Below are positions 50,601 to 62,325 of a DNA stretch of 64,000 nt, one piece after another. The position numbers and the translations under genes are program-made. The notes under the pieces are model-generated. The model did not search any database. It was not told where the DNA came from and saw only the letters and a program-made list of their open reading frames with translations. The DNA comes from Onchocerca lupi (taxonomy: Eukaryota; Nematoda; Chromadorea; Rhabditida; Onchocercidae): positions 1 to 64,000 of the forward strand of contig JAOVVO010000377.1 of NCBI GenBank assembly GCA_028564675.1, read 5' to 3'. Each line of letters opens with the position of its first letter. Positions within the stretch are counted from its first letter, which is position 1.

Positions 50601-53600
50601 ATACTGATTAGTTGGCAGTAAAAAGGACGATAAGTTGACATACGTCGTTCCTTCCGAAATGACAGTGATCGATGGTTATCCTATTGCTGAGGTAAATGCT
50701 TCATTACTTCTGAGGATGATAACGAACATAGCTTGTTTAATTATGATGAAATTAAATTAGATCGATCAAATAATTTTCTTGAAATATATATTCCAAAAAC
50801 GATGAAACTTTTCAGTCCAGAAAGTTTGAATTTTCGAGATTCTTTTTTTTTTTTTTAGAAAAAAAAAAAGAAAACATATGATTCGAATTTTTCATTTAAA
50901 ATGAATGATTTTAATTCATTTATATTACGAATATATTTATTAATAAGCAAATTAATAGAAATTAGTAATCTTCATTTCAGTATTCACTGATTGCCCAGCA
51001 CTTGAATGGATCTAAGGAAGTTATTCATTTAAAAATTCTTTTAACTTTAACTCTTCAACGCTGAGATAATTATTAAGCAATAATTACGTGATACTATAAG
51101 TCATTTGCGATGCTATTTGCGACACATCAGCGAATAAGGATTCGTTCATGTTAAGCTACGATTATTTGCAATAAAAAGTGATATTAGAAGAAATATTCGT
51201 TGGCGTGTAAAAGAAATGAAGGGAGGAAATCAAACAATGTGAGAAGAAAGAGAGCATTGGAGGTGGAATGAAATGGCTGTCGTTTCCTTCCTTCAAATGT
51301 CTTTTTTTGGATGAATGAATGGAACGAAATTAGTATAAAATAAGAGGATAGCTGGATGGATGATCGGTGCTAAGCAAATAAAACTCATCGGAAAAGATTG
51401 CCTGAAGGAAGGAGGAAGAGGTGTTGAGGATGACACACACATATGTATAAATAGACGACAACGGATCATCAGATCTGAAGAGGAGAGAGGTAATATCCGG
51501 ATAACTAATGCAAATACCGTAAGCAATAGCAAATGTGAGTACTTCTTGCACCTTTCCCACTCCTTTCTCCCCCTTCCCTATGAATCTTCAGAGAACAAAA
51601 ATAATTGTATCAGAAACTTTTTCTGAAATCGCTCCGAGAAGTGAGAAACTTTGAAATGGGCAGAAATGCTGATCCGAACCTTTCTATTAGTTTCAAGACT
51701 TTAGGTAATATCTTGCAGCGAAAGCAAAACAATTTATATTTGTCGATTTATGAGTACTTTCAAATGTAAGATGTCATTAGAAGATTGAGAATATTTTCTG
51801 AAAATTTGCCATTCACGAATAACCAACAAACCAAAAGAAAGCGAAATAATAAAGCCTGTTTAGTATGACAAATTAAATATATTTTGCCAACTGATTTGAC
51901 TGTCTGAGGTGAGGTCTAAGACGTCTCGTCTGCTTTAAATATGCATTCAAATGAAGGTAGAAAGTTTTGCGTGCTAGTTTCTAGCAAAGGAACGAGTGGA
52001 TAGATGGATATAAAAAGGTATGCTATGCTACGTGTGATTTGTCTCCCAGAAAACTTAATCAATGTTTTGTTGCTCGTGTATTTTTAGTGCAGAATTAATT
52101 AAAGCGATTTATCTTTCTTCATTCTCACGAAACGCTTACTGCTTCTTCTCATCTCTGAAAATATTTTAAATGCTGGAAAAGTGAAGTGAAGAACGATTAA
52201 AAGTCAAAACATTGAATGAATATTTTCCATCTGATTGTTAGCATTCGAAAGTGAATATGCTAAAATAAGGTAAAAAATGATGCTTTTGAAGTATGAATGG
52301 GATAGCATAAATTTCGAGAATCATAATTCTGTTTGAATATCATTTTTTTGGAGTCAAATCGACTTTTCTTAAAATTGGATTTAAGTTCATCTTGTTAATA
52401 AACAATCTAATTAGGCCCAAAATTATAATTTTAAGTTTAACTTAGTACTGTATTCATTAGAAATGAGCGATTTGAGATTCGAGGAAGATAACTGAAAATT
52501 AATACAAATATATAAATTAGAAAGACATAACTAGGTAATTCTAACTTTTTCTTATACAGCTTATTTCGTCGAGAGCTTAGAAATGTTTAAATATTGGAGA
52601 TAAAAAGAGCAAAATAATAGTTCCGAAGAAAAGAAATCGATCTTCCGGATTAAGAAATCTATACTCTTATCATATACATTAAATGAATAAAGCTGATAAA
52701 ATTTTAAGGGAAAGCATGAATTTTTGCCATTAAATTAAGTTTTCTTCGATTAAGATAAATCTTTTACGATAAAGTTGCGAAAGACGATCCGTTCAATTCC
52801 CTTATGATCGCTGAAACCCTTAAGATTTCTTTGAACAAATACGATAGTAACGGAGAAGCTCTTCGCCACATTATGTTTGTCAAAGTGACAATTTTGCAGC
52901 TGCAACAATACGTCGTTTACCGCAAACGAGCAGCTGCAATACGCGCAAGCAAGCCATCATCTTCGAAAAAATTGTAGTAATATTGGTAAATTCTGCATGC
53001 ATATATTTGTCCTTTTTTCATGTTCAAACTTGTTTTTCCTGCCTGAAACCTTACCTGTCCTCCTCTCAAATCATTCGAATATCGCATCTTAGTGGATTTG
53101 ATAATAACAACTTCAACTCCAAAAATATTTCCCCAGAAATCGTTCGACAATTTAATTATGCTAACTTATTTTATTGTACATACAATTTTCAGCGAACGAA
53201 ATTTGGGAGCTTCTGCTTTGTTCAAAAATTTAAGAAATAAGCTTTAGTAGGAAAGCTTGGAAAATTCTCTTAGAGTCATGAATGAATTGTAAGTGGCGAT
53301 TTACTTGAGAGTTGTTTATCATGCAATATCGAACAGACTTACTACTTCTCTTTCTTCTTCCTCGACAGTCTAAAGTACTTTAAAACAATCGATGGACACT
53401 GTTTACTTATTTTTCAAATTATTTTCAAAATTTAGTTAGCAATAACATGTAATTTCCTTCTTAGAATTTTATCAAACAGATAATGATATGATTAATAGAG
53501 GGTTTTTTATTGGTAAGATTGTAAGAAGGAACTTTTTAATCGATTATAGAATATGTTTTGAATGTATCGCTTTGATAAATGAATCGTTGATTTTGGATGG

Positions 53601-54648
53601 AACATTAAAAAATAGTGCTGTCAATCATTTGTCCTTCTGAGACAAATATTTCTAATAAAAGAATCGGACAAATTGGAAAAACTGTAAATATGAATGATCA
53701 AAATGAGGAAATCATTAAATTATTTTTCATAGAATGACGAGAATTTTCTTTACATATTATCAAAATGCTTGCTTTAACTTTATATGAAATTAGAATGATA
53801 GTTTTTATATGTCATTAGGTTAATCATTTCACTAGTGACTATCTGACATAAACTTATGATTATTCCCTATGAAAGAAAGGAAAACTCGAAGTTCCACCAC
53901 ATCACATCACATCTCACTGCTTTTAATTCTCCTTAAACTTTAATTAAAATTAACCTCTGAGATGTTATGAATAATTTCTAACTTTGTATTGTATTATATT
54001 TGAAAATGTGGATAAATTGTGATAAATAAGCAAATCGATTATAATAACATTTAAACTAATTTTAATTAGTTCGATTCAAATTGCTAAACTTACACTATAT
54101 AATCCTCCTTACAGTAGAACTGCCCACTACGTGAATAACATGATGAACCGTTGAGCGGAATCCGGCAAGTACAGCAGATCAAGCAGTTCTCATGCCAGCA
54201 ATTATCATCGATCTAAAGATGATTTTGCTATCACTTAAAGACATAAGCTTAAATGAAGTAAATGATGGAAGCTTAATTTCTACCAACTTTCATCATAAAC
54301 TTCTCCTTGATTTCGAATCCACAACCGTTACAAACAATTCCACCAGCAAGTGTATGTGGTACTGTAGATGGCACTGTAGATGGTACTGTCATCTCATCAC
54401 AATCTTCTACAAATAATCTCTGCTAAATTCTTCTCTTCAAACCTCATTTCTACTTCAAGCACATATTTACAAGAAAAAAAAGTTATTCATAAAATATAGA
54501 TTTGGAAGAAATTTGATAGATTATTAAATCCATTGCTACTTCATGAACTTCTAGAAATGATATCAATCAGTATTTTACCTCTACTTGATGAACTGAATGT
54601 TTGAGCTTTAGGTGAAATTGTCGATGAATTGCCGCCTAAATTTACCAT
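47689..54648 (-). CDS. lim-6: LIM-homeobox transcription factor, LMX class (LIM-6 like)
   Basis: Eight minus-strand exons (54648-54579, 54406-54288, 54212-54094, 49650-49430, 49056-48935, 48770-48693, 48461-48350, 47846-47689) join in phase to 332 residues. LIM1 is at about 49-101 (CNGCGFEIKEKFMM, CWHENCLICCTC, FYCKEDY). LIM2 is at about 109-170 (VKCIRCG, HLHCFKCFCCGHLFKKGDH, ICRPDYE). The homeodomain is at about 188-248 (KRPRTILNTQQRKAF, KPCRKVREQLAKETNLSVR, VQVWFQNQRAKMKK). The acidic C-terminus ends NPIAQLFHMHATYF, matching the LMX tail. LMX factors specify neuron identity; C. elegans LIM-6 is the single LMX member. Intron 3 is 4.4 kb, far longer than the others here. A TTTTGCAG acceptor sits one base before the ATG. 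The exon 2 donor (GTTGGT) is the weakest junction. Confidence 0.92.
49651..54093. other. 4.4-kb intron 3 of the LMX gene
   Basis: No nested gene was supported. Overlapping open frames at 51293-51626 run on both strands through a region of mixed composition and have no splice partners. The size, compared with other introns here, fits an intron that carries enhancers. Confidence 0.55.
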
Positions 54649-56315
54649 GCTGCAAAATGAAGACAATCATATTGGTAAAACAACTTGCTGATGATTCTTC
54701 GCTTATTTCGATAATTTTGCAATTCATGAAAATTCATTTTCGAAACTTCATAGAGTTAAATTGTTTGCGTTAAATTATTCTAAAATTAAATTATAGTGTA
54801 CTGAGACTTAGAATTTGAGAAATTTGCTATTTATGACTAAATTATTGATAAAATATCATTCAAATGATTATGTCTGATTCTGTGCATGATTAACTTCATT
54901 TTAAATTATTATGGAAGTACAGTAATTGCATGGATTAATTTGATGATGCCTTTATATATAAAATTTGAATAATTTAATTATCAAATAGAATTGAAGCTAA
55001 AATTCTAATATCCTTTTGAATGATTATTATTTAAAATTTAATTTAAAAAAAGTAACCTTTGCATACTTAAGAAATGATCAAGATTTTCTGCTGCTATGGG
55101 CATTGCTGACGATGATAATAGTAATGATAATGATGATGATGATGATGATGAATCAGATAATGTCAATGCGCAAGCATCGAGTATCATGCCAAGAAAAGCA
55201 TGAAGCTCATTTCTGTTCTCATCCGAATTTGTTCTCAGTAAGCTCTTCTACCGTATCCCCAAAGATGTTGACAATGTGTACCGCCCCATGCTATCCTCAC
55301 TTTTATTGGTTCGTATGTCAATCCAGGCCTCATTTCGATTATTTGCTGAACAATTAAGCTTTAGGCCTAAAGAAATAAAAGACTGAAAGTGAAAAAAGGA
55401 ATGTTTTATCAAAAATTATCAATCACATTGATTCCAAAATTCGTCATTTTTTCTTAGAAGTTATCATCATCGCGGCTATCAATGGATGGAGAATGCGATG
55501 AAGTATGGAATGCTTAGAAATCGACATCCGTTGATTTTTTTTTTAGAATCCTTAAATATTGCAATATTTCAAATGTTATAAATTAAGAATAGATGGATAA
55601 CAAGAACTGTGTTGTAATATTAGATTGCAGCCCTGTCATAGGAAACAAAAGAAGGATAAGGCTTTTTTGTTGTAGCACTTACTTTTGTTCTATACTTTCT
55701 TTTAATCGATGATTAACGGTCGAAATAATCATTTTAGGAGGCATAACTTCGAATATAGAAGACATGGCGGGTCAACGAGATCTTGCATTAAATGAACATT
55801 TGAAACTTTGATCTCTAGCGTCTCGATAGACATGATATCTTTCTGCAAGTTACCATATTCTGCCAGATATCATTCGTCATTTTGGTTTCAAATAGGTTAT
55901 GTTGATAAGGATGAATATCATTTAATTTAATTTAGCACTAGATATGTATTGTGAGATGTGAATTTGTCTTGTGGGTAAGCTCTCGTAGCATAACGTATCG
56001 GTTTGAATTGTTGGAGTGAAAAGGAAATACTGAAGTTGTAGTAAGGATAGGAGTTTATTGCGGATCTATGTCTTTTGTTCATTGCTGTTATTTTTTGATG
56101 TGTGTTCCAGGAATCCTGAGTCTTCGGGAATTCTAGTTTTTGATATACATCAAAAATATCCCTGGGATGTTGTAAAGGCTTGTCTTCTTGTTATTTTCAT
56201 TGTATATAGTCGATGGAGGTATATTTTGGGTAGCAATCGGAGAAGTCATGCCAGATGTCGGTATTTTTTGAATTTTAAACAGTTCAATAGTTGACGATAG
56301 ACTTCAGATCAGTTT
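54649..56315. other. Divergent promoter region between LMX and RPB11 genes
   Basis: No supported gene. Holds a (GAT)n microsatellite at 55107-55152. Open frames 55016-55357 (built on that repeat) and 56058-56294 show no family resemblance. Confidence 0.55.
55107..55152. repeat. GAT trinucleotide microsatellite
   Basis: Imperfect GAT/AAT units ending in nine perfect ones, in the divergent intergenic region. Confidence 0.9.
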
Positions 56316-57359
56316 ATGAATGCTCCAGCACCTTTCGAGTCGTTTCTGGTATTTGATGGTGAGAAGAAGATAACTATCGAGAAAGACACCAAAGTACCTA
56401 ACGCTGCTATATTTACAGTAAACAAGGAAGATCATACGATCGGAAATCTTCTCAAACAGTGCGTTTTATTTTGGTCAAGACAGCTTAATTTGATGCAATT
56501 AAAAATTAATCTGAGCATTAATCTGTGGAACAGTGGTTTCAAATTTATGAAATAAGTCAAAATTAAATTTGGACAATTTCGCTTTCGAAATTTAGCATTA
56601 ACGAGCATCGTATTACTTGATCAATTTTGTAGCTAACTGTTATCGAGCAATTGGATCATTAATTTTGTAAAACAAAACAGTAAAATTTTAGTAACTGTTC
56701 TTAAGACTAAAATTGTTTTGGTGAATAAAATGCAAATGCATATTAAATGCAAGAAGTAGAAAGGTTCACAAAATTTATTTCACTACTTTGTAGTCAACTA
56801 TTGAAAGATCCTCAAGTATTATTCGCTGGTTACAAGTGTCCACATCCACTGGAGCACAAGTTTGTCCTTAGAATACAAACAACATCGGATACTACTCCTG
56901 CAGACGCTCTTACCAGTGCCATCACTGATCTTATGGCTGAACTGTCTTTGTTTGAAGAACGATTTAGAGTGAGTGGATTATAGTTGTTGAAATTCCAATC
57001 TCGATATTCGCGGATAAATTTTGACACTTTCAAATGGCATAGATTTTGAATATCTCTGGAGACAAACATAAGTCGAATAATCGTTTTAAATTTTTGAGAA
57101 AATTGCGACTGAAATGTTTTATAACCTTATGAAAGGATTAAAATGAAGCAATTTATGATCTTATATTTCATAATTTGCCGAACTTTTTCTAAACTAATTC
57201 CTAGTTACTTTAGTAAGTTGTGCTACCTCTACTTTCATCTTGCAGTGAATTCAGGTTCCAATTCCGATCATTATAATTTTTTTTCGAACTTATGATTCAA
57301 TGAAAACTGTTTGCTTTTTTCAGGAAGCTATCAAAGAACGCCGAGAAGCAAACGAATAA
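56316..57359 (+). CDS. rpb-11: RNA polymerase II subunit RPB11
   Basis: Three exons (56316-56458, 56794-56968, 57324-57359) join in phase to 117 residues, the same length as human RPB11. RPB11 pairs with RPB3 to form the alpha-like dimer that starts assembly of RNA polymerase II. MNAPAPFESFLVFDGEKKI, FTVNKEDHTIGNLL, QLLKDPQVLFAGYKCPHPLE and ITDLMAELSLFEERF are diagnostic. A TTCAG acceptor lies 8 bases before the ATG and is a likely spliced-leader site. The stop codon overlaps an AATAAA (57355-57360). The next gene starts 72 bases later on the same strand, as in a nematode operon where this gene is first. Confidence 0.96.
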
Positions 57360-57430
57360 AGTACGCTACAGTTGCTCAGTTTAATATTTTTCCTTATTTT
57401 GAATTTTAAATTTTTATTCATTAAACAGTG
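57360..57430 (+). promoter_or_regulatory. Operon intercistronic region between RPB11 and IWR1
   Basis: Only 71 bases separate the two coding regions. The upstream AATAAA overlaps the RPB11 stop, the spacer is T-rich, and ATTAAACAG (57420-57428) gives an acceptor two bases before the next ATG. This is the layout of C. elegans operon junctions, where 3' end formation and trans-splicing of a downstream leader are coupled. Confidence 0.75.
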
Positions 57431-59629
57431 ATGTTAACAAGCCATCTGACGTTACCACCATCCGCTTCATCACCATCGTCTTGTTCAACCATATTCCGTG
57501 TACGTCGAAAACGAACTGCTGATCCACTTGGGGCTTTAGTCATTTCACTGAAGCGCGCAAAACAAATGCCAGCTGTAACAGAACCGATCATTTGTTTTCG
57601 AACTTCAACAACTGACTTAAAGGTTTTATTTGAATCCACGATTATTTATGTGTGGTTTAAACGAAATGATAATATAATGAGTTTTTTAAGAGTCTATAAG
57701 TTGCACAATTTACAAACATGAAAATACATTGTTTTGAAGAATCGGTAACGAAATAGTTCTTTAATTTTTTTAGTTAATTTCTTATGAAGAAATAACTTGT
57801 CTGATGCTTCATTTTTAATGTTGTTAGTACTCATTCTTCAATAGAACACATAGATTAAATCGAATTCCTGTTAATTCAAGGATCTGGATTGTGTTAAATA
57901 GAGATTTGTAATTTTTTCAATTTTGTAGGTCGTACCTTATGTTTCCTTCTCTTTCCTTTCGTTATTCCATAGTTTGTAACATAATTTGTCGATACTCACT
58001 TTTTTAATTCAAACTTTTGATCGTTTCGATAGTACAACAGCTGTTCATAAATTTTAATCTGTTAAATCAGTGTTGTTAATGTTTAAAATAATATCTAGCT
58101 GAAATTCGATAGTATAACTCCTTTACAGCATTTCAACATCATCGATGTGGATCCGCATCAAAACATTATCAACGCAGTAAGTCCATCATCAGCTAACATT
58201 GATGAAATAGCAGAGGATAGTGACAGTAAGAGTGAAATTTCAACTACCAATCCTGTGGAAATGATGAAAGATTTTGTGGAAGAACCATCATCTAGCAGCA
58301 AAATAATTGGTGAAACGACCATCAAATCGAGTCAGATAACATTGAATGGAGAGCCACTGGTTGTGCTAAGCAATCAAGATGATGAAGTTAGTTCAAACAG
58401 AAAGATTCAGGAGTATCGTTGTCATTAGATTTAATCTTCCGGAAAGGGATTTTAATGAATGTTCTTAAAGTAAGAACAAATACACAACAAAAACAAGAGA
58501 TCAAGTTCTTGGTTTTTTAATTAAAAATATTGAGTGAACTTTCAGTATTATGATGTAATCTTTATATTATTTTGTACGTGGCTTGTTGACGTGTAGAGTG
58601 TGTCAGTTATTGTATTATATAGAATAAAATCAAATTATTAAAATATCGGAATTTATGATATTCTTTAGGACTTTATTTTCGATTATTATTGGAGTTCCAA
58701 GGCAGATGGATGTACGGCTTACCAAATTCGAGATGTAATATTTTGTTTTTTATTTTTCTACTTTTTGCATTTAATATCTAAATTATGCTTACACTGAAAT
58801 AATCCGACTGTTCATAGAAATTTTAAGGTTTTACTGCTTTTAGGTTCGCTTAGCAAACGCTGATGATTTACTGTGTGATGGTGAAGGCACAGAAAGCAGT
58901 GCAGGAGAGGATGACGATGAAGATTCGAATGATGAAAACAACTGGCGTAACGATTACCCTGATGAATCAGAGGCAAGTTTCAAGAGTAAACTTTACGTGA
59001 CAGAGTGATTCAATGGAGATGATTTTTCTATTAAACAAAATCATTTTATATATTTCTTTTTTATTTTGTTTTTACAAACATATGTCTTTTTTTTTTTAAT
59101 ATAAAATAGATATAACATTAAGTCTTCCGGAAGACTTATTGTTATATTTAGCAGTTACTTAAATTTATATATTTTATTAAATCTTAATTCGGCTTATGTG
59201 AACGATTAGATATCATGAAATATGACGAGGGCAGTTGGAGCATTTCGTAAGATCAGTGTTAAATGATTTATTAATCAATGTACATAATAAGCATATGTAC
59301 TTAATATGCTATATTTTATAGCATAAAAGGCATGTTCGTAGAGCAGACAATGTTTTTGTTAATGTTAAATATTTGGTGATTATATTTTGAAGTAGTTTCT
59401 TTGAAATGTGTAGTATTGTATTTCCAGACATATATTGGAAAGATTGTTTGTTTAGATTATTTTGACAATATGGTATGTTGACATTAAATGTTTATTTCAG
59501 CATACTTCTGGTTGTGGTTCAGATGAAGACACAGCATCAGATGGATTTGATGATTACGAAGATCTCGAAAAACATATTGGTAAAATGGGTTTCTATGATG
59601 AAGATAGTGAAGGTGATGAAGATAATTGA
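57431..59629 (+). CDS. RNA polymerase II nuclear import factor IWR1 / SLC7A6OS homologue
   Basis: Five exons (57431-57622, 58129-58386, 58669-58734, 58844-58972, 59501-59629) join in phase to 257 residues. IWR1 binds fully assembled RNA polymerase II in the cytoplasm and carries it into the nucleus through importin. Family marks in order are a basic N-terminal signal (FRVRRKRTADPLGALVISLKR, residues ~22-42, where the family has RVKRKR..DP), a FDYYW segment (~154-158), and NNWRNDYPDES near residue 203, nearly identical to the family signature. The tail is acidic (GFYDEDSEGDEDN). The intron between exons 4 and 5 appears to use a GC donor (GAG|GCAAGT). The gene is the downstream member of the operon with RPB11. 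Overall similarity is low except at these motifs, which is normal for the family. Confidence 0.85.
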
Positions 59630-59882
59630 TGAATCAGTATTGCAATTTTATTGTTTTTGTATTTTGCATGCATTATTTAATGAACTTTGAATAATTTATG
59701 AATAATTTGAGAGTTGCTAAACTTCATTTTACATATAAATAGATATGTTGCTTTTTTAAATTTACATTCCGGATTATTTGTCAATTATTTCTTATCGTCA
59801 TTTTTTTTTTTTTTAGGATCGATTTGTGTTAAAACTGCTCTTTATTTTGTGAAATTTATTATAGAAATAGGAACGAAAATAT

Positions 59883-59926
59883 TAAATGTCTTTAGGGCAT
59901 GCATTCTCCTGCCCTAAAGACATTTA
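59883..59926. repeat. Perfect 17-bp inverted repeat with 10-base loop
   Basis: TAAATGTCTTTAGGGCA is followed after 10 bases by its exact reverse complement. It lies about 250 bases downstream of the IWR1 stop codon. It could be a transcript hairpin, a 3' end processing or termination structure, or the remains of a small element. Confidence 0.9.
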
Positions 59927-59970
59927 GTATTGAAATCTAAGTACAATCTTTAAAAAGGAACTACATCCCA

Positions 59971-60023
59971 ATTTGTTTATTCTGTTGTTTCCTCATTTTT
60001 ATTTGTTTATTCTGTTGTTTCCT
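59971..60023. repeat. 30-base tandem duplication
   Basis: ATTTGTTTATTCTGTTGTTT followed by CC occurs at 59971 and again at 60001 in direct order, period 30. It is a local duplication. Confidence 0.85.
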
Positions 60024-60600
60024 TTTTTTATGTTCAAAGAAATCTTTGTTTTGATTTTACAGGTAATCTTCGTATTCAGAAAAGAGTAAATTCGCACTGA
60101 AGTAAATCAGTGCGTTAGCATTCGTGGAGAAGATCAAATAGATTTTATTTTCGAAAGTAATCATTTAGTATATGTCGAAAATATGATGAAATCCATAGGT
60201 TTCATATTTTCGATGGGACTGGTTCAAAAAAAGATTCATAACATTCTAATAAAAATTCAGAATAGCATCATAATTTTACCTCATTACTTTTTGCCTTAGT
60301 TTTGCATAGAATTAGCGGTGGGATAAAACTATTAAGCATTAAATGATAGTCCCATTTCTAAATATTTGCTCGGAACATTCTTTTTTAAATAGTATCATAA
60401 TGCGGATAATTGTTATAAAAGTATAGGAATACATGGGGCCATGTCTGGAGAATTACAATATAATTACATTCCGGAAATTTCCAGTTCGTCAAAACCCTTT
60501 TGTCAAAGATGATCTGAACTAGAGTAATCTTGTTAATTTAATTATTTAAAAATGAGTCAAAAGAGGAAAAGTAGTTTCATAGCCTTACTCTGGTGCAAAT

Positions 60601-61200
60601 CTATTGCCAAGCTGTACCGTGAAACGGCTCTCCTAAATTTTCCATGTTAACTTTAATTTTTCCAACACTTCCAGCAGCATCGGTGTGACAAATTGCTCCA
60701 AATTTATGAGCTATTTCAGCTATTTCCCTAAGAGGTTGAACAACTCCCGTTTCATTATTAGCCATCATAACTGAAACTATTACTTTATTTCCCTTAGGTT
60801 TGCTTAGGATTTTTTCTAGCTTCAAAAGATTAGTGACACCTTCCTGATTAACGGGTATTATATGTGGGTTATGTGCAGAATTAAGAACTGAAGGATGCTC
60901 TATAGCTGAAACTACATACTGAAAGTCTGTTACTCCTCTTATGACAAGGTTATTTGCTTCAGTTGCGCCAGATGTAAAAACTATTTCCGTGTCGCTTGAA
61001 ACATCAATAATACCACACACGGCATCTCTTGTATCCTGAAGAATTTTTCTTTTTTCCTGTCCTTTTCTCTGTAATGACGAAGGATTCAGAATCTGTTTTG
61101 ACAAGACTTCAAGTATACTTTTTCTCACACCATCACTAGTCGGAGAAGTCGCATTATAGTCAGCATATGTATAATTACTATTTTCTAAAAAAAAATGAAG
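60601..61200 (-). pseudogene. Truncated bacterial-type cysteine desulfurase (NifS/IscS) fragment, Rickettsiales-like
   Basis: An uninterrupted 199-codon frame on the minus strand, without introns, covers about the N-terminal half of a class V aminotransferase fold enzyme that normally has about 380-400 residues. Motifs in order are YADYNATSP, NPSSLQRKGQE, IVFTSGATEANNLVIRG, VSAIEHPSVL, VSVMMANNETGVVQPL and ICHTDAAGSVGKIKVNMENLG. Homology stops there and the frame ends after ten unrelated residues, so the PLP-binding lysine and catalytic cysteine loop are missing. The conserved Gln of DAAQ is Gly. The start is also lost: no ATG precedes the homology, only a stretch of T and an acceptor-like TTTAG. 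The type resembles alpha-proteobacterial proteins more than the mitochondrial NFS1 of animals, which suggests transfer from a Wolbachia-like endosymbiont. Source and expression are inferred, not shown. Confidence 0.7.
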
Positions 61201-62325
61201 TTAGAAGTTTATTTGTCACTGAATTATAAAGACTCCTTTTTATCATTAAAACTATACATATATGCTTTAACATAACAAAAACCTGCTGCAAAAACAGTAA
61301 GATTAATACATAATATATTTATTAAATAGGTTCTTATTAGGAGTAAACGTGGTAGAAGTTTTTTTGAATAATACAACAAAAAAGATAGAAGGTGAGTATT
61401 ACCAGAGAAAAACGCCAATGCACCAGTTGTATTAATTTTTACATCATCATCCCCCGAGTAACTTTGTTAGACAGCATGTTTCTTTTGCAATACTTTATAA
61501 ACATTTGAGGATACGGACGCTAAATCGGGGAGAATCCGGAATCACAACGATGAAAAGTTCACCACAAAAAAATATGCTCGTTACATTATATTTGTAATAT
61601 TTTTATTTGCTTCATTGTATAATAATTTTGTTGACGCTGAAAACGGACATTTTTGACATTTTTTTATTTGACCAATTAAAGTATGAATTTCTAAATGTTA
61701 TATTAATGTTCAAGAGCCTTGAAGTTCATGGACCGTTGTAACAAAAAGAGGAAAATAATACTTGATCGATCTTGAAATCCGAGAAAGAACGATGTTCCTG
61801 AGAAATACTAGCGCCAAAACAGAACTCTGCCAAGACAAAACCTCAGGAACGATGACAACAAAAATAAGCCATTCAAAGATGAAAATTAGAAAAAAAATCA
61901 TGAGTTCATGGAGTATAATATAAATTGTCCAATATTCGATTTTGTCATAATCTTATATTGACGAATAATCTTACACTGAAGAATCAAACAATGTAATCAC
62001 TCTCCGGAAAACCTAAAATTAAAAATATCTCCAATCTAATTCTTTCGCATAAAATATTTCCAGTCTAAGTTAATATTTGCCTAAAATATCTTTAGTCTAA
62101 TTCTTTCATTTCTACTCGCTCAGAAGCAATGAAAGAAAAAGACAAACCTGACTTTTTCTTCACTTACTTAATTTATCAGAGTAAGTCAAAACCATCTCTT
62201 CTTCCAATAATACAACCTAATTTGACAACGAAAACAACAAACATCAAAGAATATTGAGCAGAAACGAAACATCATCTTTTACCAGTTATATCTCCACCAA
62301 CTCAAAAGCAAGATATATAACGAGA
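61201..62325. other. Intergenic, nothing firm
   Basis: No supported gene. Further pieces of endosymbiont DNA could hide in the flank of the desulfurase fragment (about 61400-61560 has different composition), but no family was recognised. Confidence 0.45.

Larger units (their letters stand above)
59630..60600. other. Intergenic downstream of the operon
   Basis: No gene supported. It contains a perfect 17-base inverted repeat (59883-59926), a 30-base tandem duplication (59971-60023) and an imperfect hairpin at about 60172-60214 (TCGAAAATATGATGAAA against TTTCATATTTTCGA). Open frames here are T-driven. Confidence 0.55.

Noticed and set aside
51293..51626. Overlapping open frames on both strands in the LMX intron
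   Set aside because: Overlap on both strands without splice context or recognisable product points to composition, not coding.
60601..61200. A functional cysteine desulfurase gene
   Set aside because: The C-terminal half with the PLP lysine and active cysteine is absent, and the conserved Gln before it is changed.
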